Shown one piece after another: positions 46,901 to 59,188 of a DNA stretch of 64,000 nt. A model generated the notes under the pieces. That model made no database searches and was not told the origin of the DNA. It saw only the letters and a list, made by a program, of their open reading frames with translations. Made by a program: the position numbers and the translations under genes. The stretch spans positions 2,894,257 through 2,958,256 of the forward strand of contig NC_056040.1 in assembly GCF_004379255.2 (NCBI RefSeq), read 5' to 3'. Every line of letters begins with the position of its first letter. Within the stretch, counting starts at the first letter, position 1. This stretch comes from Salvia splendens. Taxonomy: Eukaryota > Streptophyta > Magnoliopsida > Lamiales > Lamiaceae.

Positions 46901-47437
46901 CTTTTCGATCTTTGGCAAAATCGAACATGAAAGTGTACATTAACACCGTGGGCTCAGCTACCCCAAGTATAAGCAGTGGCTGTCCACCTATGACAGAGTG
47001 GATCACACCACAAAGTGCAGTCGATGCAAGTGTTTGCACTGCTGTCAAAGTTCCATCTGCAGCAACACCGAGTTCTTTTATTACATTTTTGCAACATAAC
47101 AAAAATTCAGATGAAAAAATTGCCCTTACTGGTGTTTCTCTCCAACTGGACACCGAAAGATATAACAGGAATTGCCGATGCAAAAAAGATATATGTTGTT
47201 GGAGCCAAGATCCTACAAAAAAGAGTGTTGACTTAACATAAAAAACTCTTTGAAACAACACTCACAAACACAAATCAACATTTCTTCTCTTTTCACAGTG
47301 CATTACATTCGAAGCATGATCAAAGACACGCACCTGATACCGGCACCTATCCCGCCACTCCAATCTTGTTTGTAGCACAGAAGCCTCCCTTTGAGGTCAT
47401 TTTTAATCCCACGAAACGGAACAAAGGTTTCCTCCAT
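43970..47437 (-). CDS. BOR1-like: Boron efflux transporter of the BOR family (SLC4-like)
   Basis: Plasma-membrane borate exporter, used in xylem loading or boron tolerance in Arabidopsis. Twelve coding exons: 47437-47334, 47212-47130, 47056-46864, 46784-46646, 46380-46215, 46114-45948, 45840-45667, 45594-45499, 45414-45277, 45186-44867, 44790-44520, 44257-43970; 2139 bp, 712 aa in phase (Arabidopsis BOR1 has 704). Start [19 protein letters not shown] is the canonical N-terminus. Visible: transmembrane segments such as [57 protein letters not shown]4 core [21 protein letters not shown]-terminal [20 protein letters not shown] and a Ser/Pro-rich tail. Tyrosine signals YRSM (Y398) and YTEM (Y405) match the known BOR1 sorting tyrosines; the equivalent of Y373 is His373. 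Lys592 in FFKGAH lies where BOR1 Lys590, the boron-induced ubiquitination site, is expected (from memory). Confidence 0.94.
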
Positions 47438-48330
47438 GAAAAAACACCCAAATTTCCCACACAAAGTATAATTCAACACCAAAAAAAGGTACTCGAGAGG
47501 CCAATATCACTAAAACTATATTTGCATAAGAAAGGCTATGGGCAGAAGAGCATAAACTACTTGATTATTGTAAAAAGTTGGCATATATTGAATCCATGTA
47601 TAATTTGAGACCTTTCAAGAGGCCCATACTTTCAAGAATTAGAAAAAAAAAGGTTACATCCTGCTAAAAATTTGGAAAGAATAGTTTGTAAGTGTTCAAC
47701 AAAAAATGAACAAAAGAATCACAGAAACTGGTCAAGAATAATCCTAGGCTTACTTGTATTCCATGTTTGTAGCAGAAAGAGAAACAATTCTAACGAAATG
47801 GATGCATTGCTGATCAAGAACAGAGAAACTGGACTAACGGTTGACTGAAATAATGCTCAGATCCATCATATCAACACTCAACTTACATCAAACTAGATAC
47901 TTTTTTAACCATCAACTACTTCAAACCAAGATGCACAGACCCAAAAACAAGAAGCTGAGATCAATTTACATGGTATGAAATCCCAGAATCCCAATATTCG
48001 AAAAGATTCAAACTTTGCAACCAGAAAGGGGAAAGGAGCAAGAATCAAGCAATTTAGCGAGACCCCATTGGTGGAAAAGAGCAAGAATCAATTTTTTTGT
48101 GGGAAAGTGAGAATTTTTCCCCCTTGAGAGAAGTTAAAGCACAATTTGCATGAACAAGATTGAGGGAAGAGAGGTGATCTGATGAAATTAGCGAGAGCCC
48201 ATGCTTTCTCAAGGAGAGAGAGAGTGAGATTCGGGAAGACAAGTGCTCAATTAGCAGTGGGATTCAAGGGTAGCAAGGAAAGAGTCGAGACAAGTTTCAT
48301 ACAATGTGTGAATGAAGATTATAAATGAGC
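47438..48330 (-). promoter_or_regulatory. Probable 5' leader and promoter of the BOR gene
   Basis: Upstream of the BOR start on the minus strand. The pyrimidine-rich 48180-48245 part (CTCTCTCTCTCC on the minus strand) resembles a plant 5' UTR start. It includes a 62-codon ORF (48242-48054, minus) and shorter ATG-stop pairs. Arabidopsis BOR1 is translationally repressed through upstream ORFs, so these are worth noting, but no leader structure can be proven here. Confidence 0.4.
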
Positions 48331-51300
48331 GAAACACACACAAACACGCACAAATGTCCTTTTAAGGTTTTATTTAACTGTGTAAGCGAAACAAGTGTGA
48401 GGTGAGAAAGCATTTAAATAGGTAGTTTTCAGACGGAAGCATGCAAGTACATTAAATAGAAGATTACAAAAATTACTATTCTTGATAAAATTGCCTCCAA
48501 AAAAAGACATAAACCATCGTAATTTGCTGGGTATGTATTCATCTAAGACACAGAATATTACATGTCACATATTTACCTTTTTGCGGCGAGGAGGCTGATT
48601 CTCTGAAACAAGCTTGTAATATTATGCGTTTTGCACAGAATAAAACCGTTTTAAGCTAATTTTCTTCTAGCTTTCTTCTAGAATTTAGTACTCCACATTT
48701 GATTCTTGGAGAATAAACTTTGGTTTTACAACCCAGAAAAAAATATGGAAATTGAAGTCCTGGTTGAATCATCCTATCAATTTACATGACAAAGATGTTT
48801 TTAGTACGAAACAACGTTGTTTTGAGGTTTAACTATATCGACTTACACTTTTCACAATGAGTTCTATTTTGTTAAGTTTAAAATGAGGTTGTTTTCTTAA
48901 AAAAAATTCCGTTATTGTATCTATTAACATAATGTCGTTTGAGTAAATCGGACGATTTTGCCCATGTAGTCGGCAAATCCGATGGCCGCACCAGCTTCAA
49001 TTTAGGGGAAATTTTTTAATAAATTGGAAATAAATGTGTTTCATTACAAATTTCAAAGGTTTTAAGCAAATTGTGCCAAAATTGAAGGTGAAATAATCCT
49101 AAATTATGTAAAAATATAAACAACCAAACCTAGAATTGCAAGTTGATTGGATTGTATTTTAGATTTAGATGGTGCACGCTAAACCCTTAAAAAACATTTT
49201 TTTCCTAATTTGGGCAAAATGTGTAGATTAATTAGGAAATAGTATGTTCAATATTTAGCTAGGCTAAAAATGTATATGTTGGTAAGCCTGAAATGAATTT
49301 ATGATTCTACAATTTTTAATTCAATCTAAGAACTCAATTTTAGGTGTATCATGACCATTGACTTACATCGAAGTTGGGTTATCATTTTGATATGTGCACA
49401 ATTCTTTGTACCAACAAATTACAAACTTACTAAAATAACTGCTACTATCTTATAGAGTTATAGTAAGATGAATCAAGATTTGTATACAAATTTATATTTC
49501 AGTAACGCAACTAATTAGTTTTAGCACTTTAACGCAGTACTCTCTTTTTATTTCTTTCTAATTTTGGTTTACCTTATGAAGAAGTATGTCTTCGTGACAA
49601 TTTGACATGATACACTTTCAGAGAAAATTGGGTCTGAACAACGCCTAAAACAACTAATGATTTGATTATATAGGCATTCAATAAAAACTTATAAATTATA
49701 TATGTAGTGTAGTTCTAGTTTTAAATCCTAAGGTACTTTTAATATTGAGATAACTGTCTTAAAAGTTATTAACTTTAACCAAATTCCGGTTTTTTTCCAC
49801 GAACTATAAATTTGGCGTATAATGTCACCAACTTTGCCGGGTTGATGGTATCTCCCATTTTGACCCGACCCTGTGTTTTCCGGTAAATAAGTGTCCTATG
49901 TGGCATGACTGAAAGCTGACATGGATGTCATCGGAAAATCATAAAACAACATCGTTTTTAACACCTAAAACGACGTCGTTCCATCGCTAAGTCCGCAATT
50001 AGGTTTAAATTCCCAAATCAAACATAAAAATTGAATCATCCTACAAATCGCGATTCATCCACTTCAATCGCGATTTTTCTTCCCTCTGTGGCGCACGCTT
50101 CACCCGTAATCACATGGGCAATATCAATTCGTTACTATTTGTTAACAAGGTAAGATCATAGCTTCAATTTTAGGGCTTGAAATCCCGATTTTTCAGACAT
50201 CATATTTGAAATCCCGAATTTTGAAAATGCGATTTAGGGTTATGTTGGTTTTAGGGTTCAATTTGTCGTTTCTGGATTGAATAAACTTGTTCCCGATTTG
50301 TGGTTGGATTGAGCGATTTCGAATGTGAAATTGGTATAATAGTTTAGGAATGTGGTTTTGAATGGGATAGTATTAAAATGAAAACCAACGCAAAATTATT
50401 TGATGGACTCGAGATGATAAGAATAAGTCGGTTTCACATTTCAAATAGGGAATAATTATATCGATTAATATGCTGACGAAATACATTAATTTGCAAGCAA
50501 CAATTACACGAGATGAATTACGTCGCATCGGATTTTCAAGTGAGAAGTCGCATTTCAATATGATTTAAATTGAACTGAAAGCGCGTTAAGCCAACATGAT
50601 AACGTAAGCCTAGTTAATCAAACCGCCCTATGTTAGCATATTGTGACAAATTATGTCATAAACATTTCGTTCTCTCTATATTTTATAATGTGTCCTATAA
50701 TTAAAATTTATAATGAGGCCGATAAAGGGTAAGGTCCTGTAAAAATGTCGTTGGTTTGAAAAGGGAAAGAAAAAAATATATATATAAAAAAATAATTTTA
50801 AAATCCGATCGTCAAGATTCAGAAAATTTCGTTATTTCCCCTCCCTTTGTGCTTTAGGTGTATCGGGGTGCCCCGATCTCAGAAGATTTTGGGAGATTGT
50901 GAGGTATTTTGGCTTTAGCTCTTGTGCGTGTGTTTGTTTTGCTGCATAGCTTTGTTTATTGTTTTGCTGAACTTTTGCTTACTATCCTAATTTGTTTGAG
51001 CATTTTACTTCTATATAAAAAAAGATTTAGTGGATTTGGCTTTATATAATTTTTAATTTGATGATTTTTGGGTAAAAAACATGAATTTAACATTTTCTTA
51101 ATTTTCCACTAGGTCTAATTGTTGTGAAACTATACGAGGACGGGATTATCCGTGAGTTTTATCATTTTCCTCAATACGCTTTAAAATATTCGAGCTTTTA
51201 TCAAAATTCTAGTTTTGTAAATTAATTTTAAAATCCGTCTATAAATTATCAAACTACTACTAATTTGTTTTGATTTTTCCATCAATCATGAATTTAGCTC

Positions 51301-52720
51301 TAATATGACTCAATATAAATCATAGATAAACAACTGAAACTATTTAATTTAGTAGTATAATACAATGTTGTTCTGCTGCCTAAAATATGAAGCTGTTTTG
51401 ATTGACGTTCGATAGTGTCACGTAAGTAAGTCATTAAATTATGTTCCTGTTGAAATCTTTATTGATTGCAAAATTAAAATAAATCAATAGTTTGATTGTA
51501 AAATCAGAAAGAAAATAAAGACAATTTATAAATTTTAAAGCTGCCATACAAATTCAGAATTTAGCGAAAATATAGAAATTTATAGGCTAATTACTTATTT
51601 ATAGAAACAGGAGAATCCACCGAAAGGTTTTGCATTGCAAAAATGAATAAGGAATACTTTAAAATGTTATTATTCACAAAGCGAATATACTTCGAATATG
51701 TTAGAAAATTCAAATGGATGTCATGATACTCATGATTATATCATGCTATCTCTAACTTATCAACTGAAAATTGCAAAGTAAATGGAAAATATTCGATTGC
51801 AAGAATTTTAACTAGGACTTGTGAGAAATCAATTGAGTTAATAAAATTATCTAAGGGACTCATAATCAATCTTTTGTAAGTAGGAGTAGTATTTAAATCG
51901 ATGTTTTTATCGAGATCTCACTTAATTAAGAAATCTCTTTTGTAGTTCTTTTATGAGTTAAAAACATTCAAGCTACAAAAAAGGCGAGTAACATAATTTT
52001 TTATTAATCAAAAAGGGCATGTTGCGAGCAAAGATTTGAGATAAACATTCAAAATCAAACAACAAAAACTAAAAATAGACACAATATCATCCTAATCGAT
52101 CAACAAAAGGCAAACCAACGCCAACAACCAAAATAGCCTTAGAACCACAAGCAATAACAATAAAGACAAAACATAAGCAAAGACTATAACGCATGGTTGA
52201 CAACTGGTTACACAAACTTTGTATCAATCTTCACTCTAAAATCCGATATTCTTCACTTGAGGCGAGTAACATAATACTAATAAAAAGCACTCCGAAATTA
52301 TAAGAGATAATGAAATCTAAGATATATACAAAATCATAGGCTATCTTTCTAAGCATTACTTTCTTTGAGAAAAAATATATGAGTCAAATGCAAATGAGCA
52401 AACAAATAAATAAGTGAACGTCACTTGATGGAGCCAATAAAAGATTGACGGTTAACTGTCGAATAAATAATTTTGGAAAATACTAAAGTTGCAGTTTGAT
52501 GTATTCATCATGATAGAGATATTGGCCCAAAATTTAAATTAACTCGATTCACAAGTGAAAATAATATTCTAGAGCTTATTTACTTTTTACTCAAAGGTTT
52601 CTAAATTTTCTATAGTCGACCAATTTAATTAAGTTTTGGTTCTCTGCAAATGATAAGTGTACACAATAGTATTTAGATCGCTCTGTCATTTTCGATACCA
52701 ATAGATACTTGCTTTTACTA
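48331..52720. other. AT-rich spacer without recognisable genes
   Basis: About 4.4 kb. A patch at 49840-50130 contains AAAACGACGTCGTT-type palindromic motifs (49970) and CGCGATT repeats, as often seen in decayed plant transposons, but no ends or duplications were found. ORFs are short and featureless. Confidence 0.5.
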
Positions 52721-53081
52721 TGGATAGAAATCCGTGGGTTCCATCCTAAAATCAACTGGTTATAGGAGGAGGGGCCCATAAGACTTAAATACTAGTTTCA
52801 GTTTTCTCTTGATACCGATGTGGGACAGTTATATGTTATATTTTTTCTAATCGATTAGACAATCGGCCCAATTTTTTTTCGATCGGTTGGACCACTTGGC
52901 CCAAATTTTTAAGTTCAGATATACTGTTGGGTCAGTCATTTTTTCGGTTTCGGCCCATATATACTGCTGGGTCAGTTAAATTTGACCCACAGTCGGCGAC
53001 CCGCTCTGATACCATGATAAAAATCCATGAGTTCCATCTTAAAACCAATTGGTTATAAGAGGAGAGGCCCATGAGACTTAT

Positions 53082-54749
53082 TGTGACATCCCTAACCCGA
53101 AACATGCATTATTTTGCATATTAGCATATTTTATTGTCATTACATATTATATTGTCATTTTTAGTATAGAGATACTAAGTGTGTAATAGAGGATATATTA
53201 TTTGTTAAGATGACAGTTTAGGTGCTATATAAGCTTTGTAAAATAAATATGTAGAGTGAAGATCATAGAGGATATTTTTTTTAATATCTGGTAATTGTGG
53301 TTGAATACGTCTACCATATATTTATGTGTAATCATATTATATATGCATATATAAGCTTACCATTGTGTACATTATTAAGTTTTATTTAAATAAGTAAATA
53401 GTACATGCAAAATAAGATTGTAACGTGTGTTTGCATGGGAGCATATTAGATTATTTAATATACATATGTTAATAATTAAATGTTCATGTATATGATGAGT
53501 GTATTTTTGTTAGGAAGTAAAATGCAAACATGTGGCTGAATATTGATTAACGTACGAGTGACTAAGCTCATAGGATATGTTACTAAATTATTTAAATTAG
53601 TAAGTCGGTGGAACCGACTATGGTTATTTGATAAATAGTTGAGGTGAGTTTGTTTTGAAAAAAAAGAGGGGAGATGAAATTTTTATACGGAGAGGGAGAA
53701 GAGAGAGATAGGAGGAAAAATACATGCGTAGTATTTTTTTGTGAGTAGAAGCAGAGTTATGAAGTTTTAGAACATGAGATGAAATTAGGAGCACGATTAT
53801 CAGTAGTAATCAGGTGTGTATAAATCACACTTTTAATTTTACATGTTTTATTTGCTTCCTTGCTAGGTGTTAAATAAAATGAATGATTTGATTATATGAT
53901 GCGATCCAATATGATTATGTGTTATTTGATATAGATGGTGGAATATGATATGGATATGTGATTGGTGCAATGGATATGATGTTGTAAATGAATTATATGA
54001 TAGAAATATGTAATTGATGTTTTACATATGGTATTGAAAGTACATGAATCATGTGATTAAAGAGGATCTGTGACAGCCTTGTACTGGATCTGAAATTTTA
54101 GAGGGACCTATGAGTCCAATTACAGAGAGGCCTTCGGGTCAAATACAGAGAGACCTTCGGGTCAATTACAGAGGGACCTATGAGTCCAATTACAGAGAGA
54201 CCTTCGGGTCATAGAGGAATCCCGGGCAGATACCAGGCTTGACTGTTACAGAATAATAAATTGAATAGAATGACATATGCATATGAGTATGAAATGGTTT
54301 GTTTTTAAATTATGTTATATATTGTTTTTGATTATATGTATTGATAAAAGAATATGCTTGATGTTTGTATCATGTGATATTAAAGGTGGAAATTTATATA
54401 TACTGAGTTGTGGCTCATATAAACCACTAAATTTTTCAGGAATAAGATAACAGTAAAGTTTTGACTGACATGGGTCATAGGAACTCCACGTGTTATCAGG
54501 TTCAGCGGCTGACGCATATTGGCAACCTTCCCCTCCCCACCATTTTGCATGTAGATAAATGTATAGTACATAGAGTGGTGAGAGGGTTCCACTACTTTAC
54601 AGGATATTTTTAAAATATGTAACGGATAAGTGTTGGTTTGAACTTATATAATATGAGTGTTCTATGAATTAGATAAATGTCTTAATTGCTTTTATGATAA
54701 GGGATTTATTTATTATAAGAGTATACGTCAGAGGGGTTGAGGTGTGACA
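53082..54749 (+). mobile_element. Solo LTR of a gypsy-type retrotransposon, 1668 bp, nested in the TRIM array
   Basis: Begins TGTGACATCCCTAACCCG and ends GGTTGAGGTGTGACA. A perfect 5-bp target duplication CTTAT flanks it (53077-53081 and 54750-54754). The body contains the tandem repeat at 54100-54215 and a CTGAGTTGTGGCTCATATAA stretch near 54400 of the kind seen in Tekay/Del-type LTRs. No internal domain. Orientation is inferred only. Confidence 0.88.
54100..54215. repeat. 23-24 bp minisatellite inside the solo LTR
   Basis: Five tandem units of two alternating types, AGAGGGACCTATGAGTCCAA and AGAGAGACCTTCGGGTCAA, each followed by (A/T)TTAC-like sequence. Confidence 0.85.
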
Positions 54750-54960
54750 CTTATATAGTGGATTACCAGTTATACTGCTGGGTCAGTCATTTTTTTCGGT
54801 TTCAGCCCAGATATACTGATAGGTCAGTTAAATATGACCCACAGTCGGCGACCCGCTCTAATACCATGATAGAAATCCGTGAGTTCCATCCTAAAACCAA
54901 TTGGTTATAGAAGGAGGGGCCATGAGACTTATATACTAGTTTCAGTTTTCTCTTGACAGA

Positions 54961-57900
54961 GACAATTATATGTTATATTTTTAGTTTCAATTGCCAACAA
55001 CTATAAAGATTTCGTAAAATATTTTTTTTTAAATATAACCAGTCGATAGGGTAGGGATTTTATAAGCGAAAACATAATCATACATAAGGGAAATTAGAGT
55101 AATCGATCGGGCCACTGAAACCACTGTTTTGATATTGCCTCAAAGAAGAAAATATGACAAAGGTAAATATTCGACTTTTCAATGTCTTATTGTTCTTGCA
55201 TAATTAAATAACCTTATTTTGTTATTACTTAGTATTTTACTTCACACTCATTATAAAATAACCTTAATGGCTTAATTACTTTATAAATTGCTGTCTAATC
55301 ATCATCCTTAAACTTCTCAATTTAAGAGTGACAGTGTATGGTATAGTATATTAGTCGATTACTTTTTTTAAAATTGTGTATATCACAATTATTGATTATA
55401 CTATATAATATCTTATCTATTTAAAGTCAATGGATAGGCTAGTAGTGTGTAAGAATCCTTTTATGTATTATACATTTGTTGTTTGAATCCAATACTGAAG
55501 TGAAGTGGTAGATTTTTGAGTGAAAATATTTTATAGTTTGAAGTTGGATGAATAAGATTGGGAATTTTTCAACGAGAAATAAAATTAATTAGTACTTGAT
55601 TACTAGTACAATTTAACAATGTAAATATCTCATTTATTTTTTTATCTTCATTACTTAATAAAGTGGTCTCACTTCTAAAATAAATTATCAAGTGGTTGGC
55701 GGTGGGAATACGTCAATTAGGTTTGCAATCTGAAAAAATATGCCACCTCACAAACTTTTTGTAAAGTTTATTATAGATAACACTATATTGATTAATATAA
55801 GTAATTTATTTGTGCATTGTGTGATTGGATAGGGCGATTGAGCAACTTGTTTCGTGGATTCCACATTTGAAAAAAAAATATTTAAAAATAGATTTAATGT
55901 TTCACGTAATTAACTCAAATTGCTGACGATAATCTTCAATCCTGCAACAGGTTTATGAGATAAGTTAAATTACTTTATAGAATTTGAAAAAAAAAACTCA
56001 AAATCTCGAACTCTTTCTATGTGAGACGTAATAATAATAATATATATGGATAAATCAATTTGAGATTTTAAATTATCACTTTATTGACTAAATATATGCG
56101 TTTACAACAACGATTCCGTATTATGTTACAAAAATATCATGATAATTATTATACAGTATATGATATATCCCTTGTTCTATAAGGACGGAAATGAATGCAA
56201 TGCCAACGAGAGATTTAATTAAATATGTTAGACGATAAATCATAAATGCATCTTAATTTATAACAGTAAGTGTGTTTGGCGTGAGTAAATGTGGACTGGC
56301 AGTATTTTTATGATTTTTTAAATAATATCCACGTGTCAATTTCTTGTTGATGTATTATGTGATGTTTTATAAAATGTTGGAGGTGATCCCCTCCGCTCTT
56401 CGTACTAGTAATAATAATATGAAACTCATAATAAACTCACTACACATACTATAAAACGTAACTTAGTTGATAAAATATTTCATATTCCTTCAATAAAAAA
56501 CCATTATTAACCCTCTATTAACGTTCATTCCATAAAGTGGAATATTATGGATCAATTAAAACATTTCAAACATTGACATATTTGAAAAGGTTTTACCTTG
56601 CTCTCTTGCTTTTATCTTCGCACAACCCTAAAAATAATTAAACAAAAGAAGTTTATAACAAATTTGAGTTTTACTAACATACATATGGTAAAGTAAATTA
56701 ATGTATTCATATTGCATCATCATTTTGGAAAGTTACTCGATTTACTTGCATTAACAAACCATCTTTAGGGGCTTACTACACTTCTAAAATTCGGTCTAAT
56801 AAAAAAATAGAAAACAAAGTAATTATATAGTTACAAAGTTACCACTTTTTAATCAATTAATAATTATATATCTAGACCAATGGTCACTGAGATGCGTGGA
56901 CAATTTGATTTTAATGGTTTTAAATCTCTTTGATTTGGCTCCTACATGTTCCTATCATAAAATGATATATCTTCATGCATGCATTATCACTAAACAAAAC
57001 ATTTTCGCAATATATGTAATCTTGTTCGAAAAAGACAATATATAGGTTGGAAATAAATTTTTTATTACGTGTTTGTCGTCTATCAATTGTTATTAATAGT
57101 GACATGTGTTGAATCTTTATACTAATAGTTGGAGTAAACAATAAAATGCTGATTTTTTTTAAAAAAGTACTCCATGTTAAACGATAAACTATACATTACC
57201 ACTCACGTCTCTTCTATCTATTTAACTTTTGAAAATATCAATTTTGCTTTTGATTTAATGTAAGCAATAAAATTTTAAGTTAATGATTGAGTTGAAGCAT
57301 CTTGAAAAATAACTATAGCTTGCACAATCTTCAATATTTCCTCTTATTTATTAATATTGTCATTATTGAACCCAACATACCGCAATCATTATCCGAGTTT
57401 ACTTACATTTTTGGTATAAATAAGTGTTGCTAAACAATAACTAGCCACACACATAAAATGACAATAAAAAATATATGTACTAAATTATGATTCATTAAAT
57501 CAATTTAATTAATACATAAATTAAATTTTACATAAACTACCTGAGCATTAAGTAAATTTATTTATTTAGTAGTTATTTATATGTACTTACTAAAATAATT
57601 TTGTGTGCCAGCCATAACTTTATTGAATAAACTATTAATACAATAAAAGAATCACTTAAATAAAATAGGCCCATTTTCTTCTATTCATAATCCGAGCCCG
57701 ATATTCAATATCTAAGCGAGACCGAAACAAAAGCCCATTTTCCATTTTTTTGAATTTTATAAATCAAACACCAATAAAGCCTAACCAAAATTTTACTTGT
57801 GTTCCATTATCATGACACCTACTATTATTCTTTAGACCGTACAATATAATATAAAAATGTCCTTTTAATATTATTCTTATTATTTACTGTACATAATAAG

Positions 57901-58004
57901 TGGAAATAGACCCGACAAGAGGTAATTAAATTAAATTACTATATAACATTACATAGGGCGACAATTGGATTAAATCCTAAATTAGTACAATTTGATTTCA
58001 TTTA
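54961..58004. other. AT-rich spacer without recognisable genes
   Basis: About 3 kb of AT-rich sequence. No ORF with recognisable content, no clear transposon ends. Confidence 0.5.
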
Positions 58005-58012
58005 GTCTCATT

Positions 58013-58743
58013 TAGGGCGGGCATGGTACGGTATACCGTACCGAAATGGACATACCGCATACCGTACCGAAAAATACGATATGAGAAAACACGATACCGT
58101 ACCGTGCTGATTTTTTCGGTATACTGAAAAGTCGGTATATCAAAATATGAAAACCTTTACCTTACCGACATTTCGGTATACGGTACCGTGATGCGGTATA
58201 CCGCGATATACCGCAAGTCTTATCTGTTTGATATATAAAATATTAAAAATAACATTTAAAATAATCTAGAAAATGTCCAAAATGATAAAATTCCATCACA
58301 ATCAAACATAGTTCATGACATTCAAAATTCATATAACTTCCAAAGGGATAATGCTAACTAAATTTAAATCAAATAGTAATAAATATTAATGATCTATTGT
58401 ATTTGTTGAAACTCAAATCTCGGAAGGAAAAATAAGCCATTATTCATTTTAGAGTATTTATTTAATAAAAACGCAGGGTCATTTATCAATGATTTAAGAA
58501 TTTGAAAATATATAATATTATAAATAATAAATTTGTTAAATATATATAATTATTAACGGTATATACCGCAAATTACGGTATATACCTTAATTGCGGTAAA
58601 ATGCGGTATATACAAAATTCATACATTTTCCGTACCTAAATCTGTCAATAAGGTATCATACCGTACCGAAAAGTGCGGTATACCGAAAATTCGGTATTTT
58701 CGGTACGGTAAGTGTGGTATTTCGGTATATTTTGTCAGTCCTA
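58013..58743. mobile_element. Non-autonomous hAT-like element rich in GGTATACCG motifs, 731 bp
   Basis: Left end TAGGGCGGGCATGGTACGG; right end reversed TAGGACTGACAAAATATACC. Flanks GTCTCATT (58005-58012) and GTTTCATT (58744-58751) match at seven of eight bases, fitting a hAT 8-bp duplication. Both ends are packed with GGTATACCG, CGGTACGGTA and TACCGTACCG in both orientations, so the subterminal regions can form extended hairpins. No transposase. Confidence 0.82.
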
Positions 58744-58990
58744 GTTTCATTTACATTTCTTAAACCATATGAAATGGCTATTTAACAATTTTGATTTAGT
58801 TGAAAAATAGTCTATAATTCAAATAAAAACTAAAAGTCAATAATTTTAGTAAATCATAAACTGTTTCCAATAACAACAAAGTTATAGTAGCACTAGTAGT
58901 TGTTGTAGTAGTAATAGTCTATGAGCTACAACTTATATTATCTTAATAAAAACTGAAAATTAATGTTTGTATTAATAATTAGGTTGTAAA

Positions 58991-59033
<43 letters not shown>

Positions 59034-59188
59034 GATGAAATAGTTCCATGAGAAGCACGTAACTTATCAGCCGACTCTCGATAACTATAAAAACGAATCC
59101 GATTCCCTCAAAATGTAGAAAAAACTCCAAAGTTCCCAATTTCCGATAAAAATCTCAACTTGGAATCCTTTTCTCAATCAATCGCCCA
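58744..59188. other. ISU1 upstream region
   Basis: Sequence between the hAT-like element and the ISU1 start, so all upstream regulatory sequence within 445 bp. It includes a (TTA)n microsatellite at 58991-59033. No core motif was assigned with confidence. Confidence 0.4.
58991..59033. repeat. (TTA)n microsatellite
   Basis: About 14 uninterrupted TTA/TAT units, about 155 bp upstream of the ISU1 start codon. Confidence 0.9.

Larger units (their letters stand above)
52721..54960 (-). mobile_element. Multi-LTR TRIM array, interrupted by a solo LTR
   Basis: Three copies of a short LTR on the minus strand: 52827-52721 (starts TGTCCCACATCGGTATCAAG), 53081-53015 (cut by the solo LTR) and about 54958-54867. 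Internal blocks lie at 52828-53002 and 54755-54854. Each block contains CTGGGTCAGT(C/T) and GACCCACAGTCGGCGACCCG, and next to the LTR GCTCTGATACCA (53003-53014; one base changed at 54855-54866). That is the reverse complement of TGGTATCAGAGC, the primer-binding site for initiator tRNA-Met. No coding capacity. TGTCCCACATCGG LTR starts are common in plant TRIMs. Confidence 0.78.

Noticed and set aside
49960..50000. ACGACGTCGT palindrome as a regulatory site
   Set aside because: Single site in featureless spacer, a motif common in plant repeats; no gene nearby to regulate.
52680..52830. Possible tRNA-Met gene suggested by GCTCTGATACCA
   Set aside because: Only the 12-base primer-binding site complement is present next to TRIM LTRs; the rest of a tRNA is missing.
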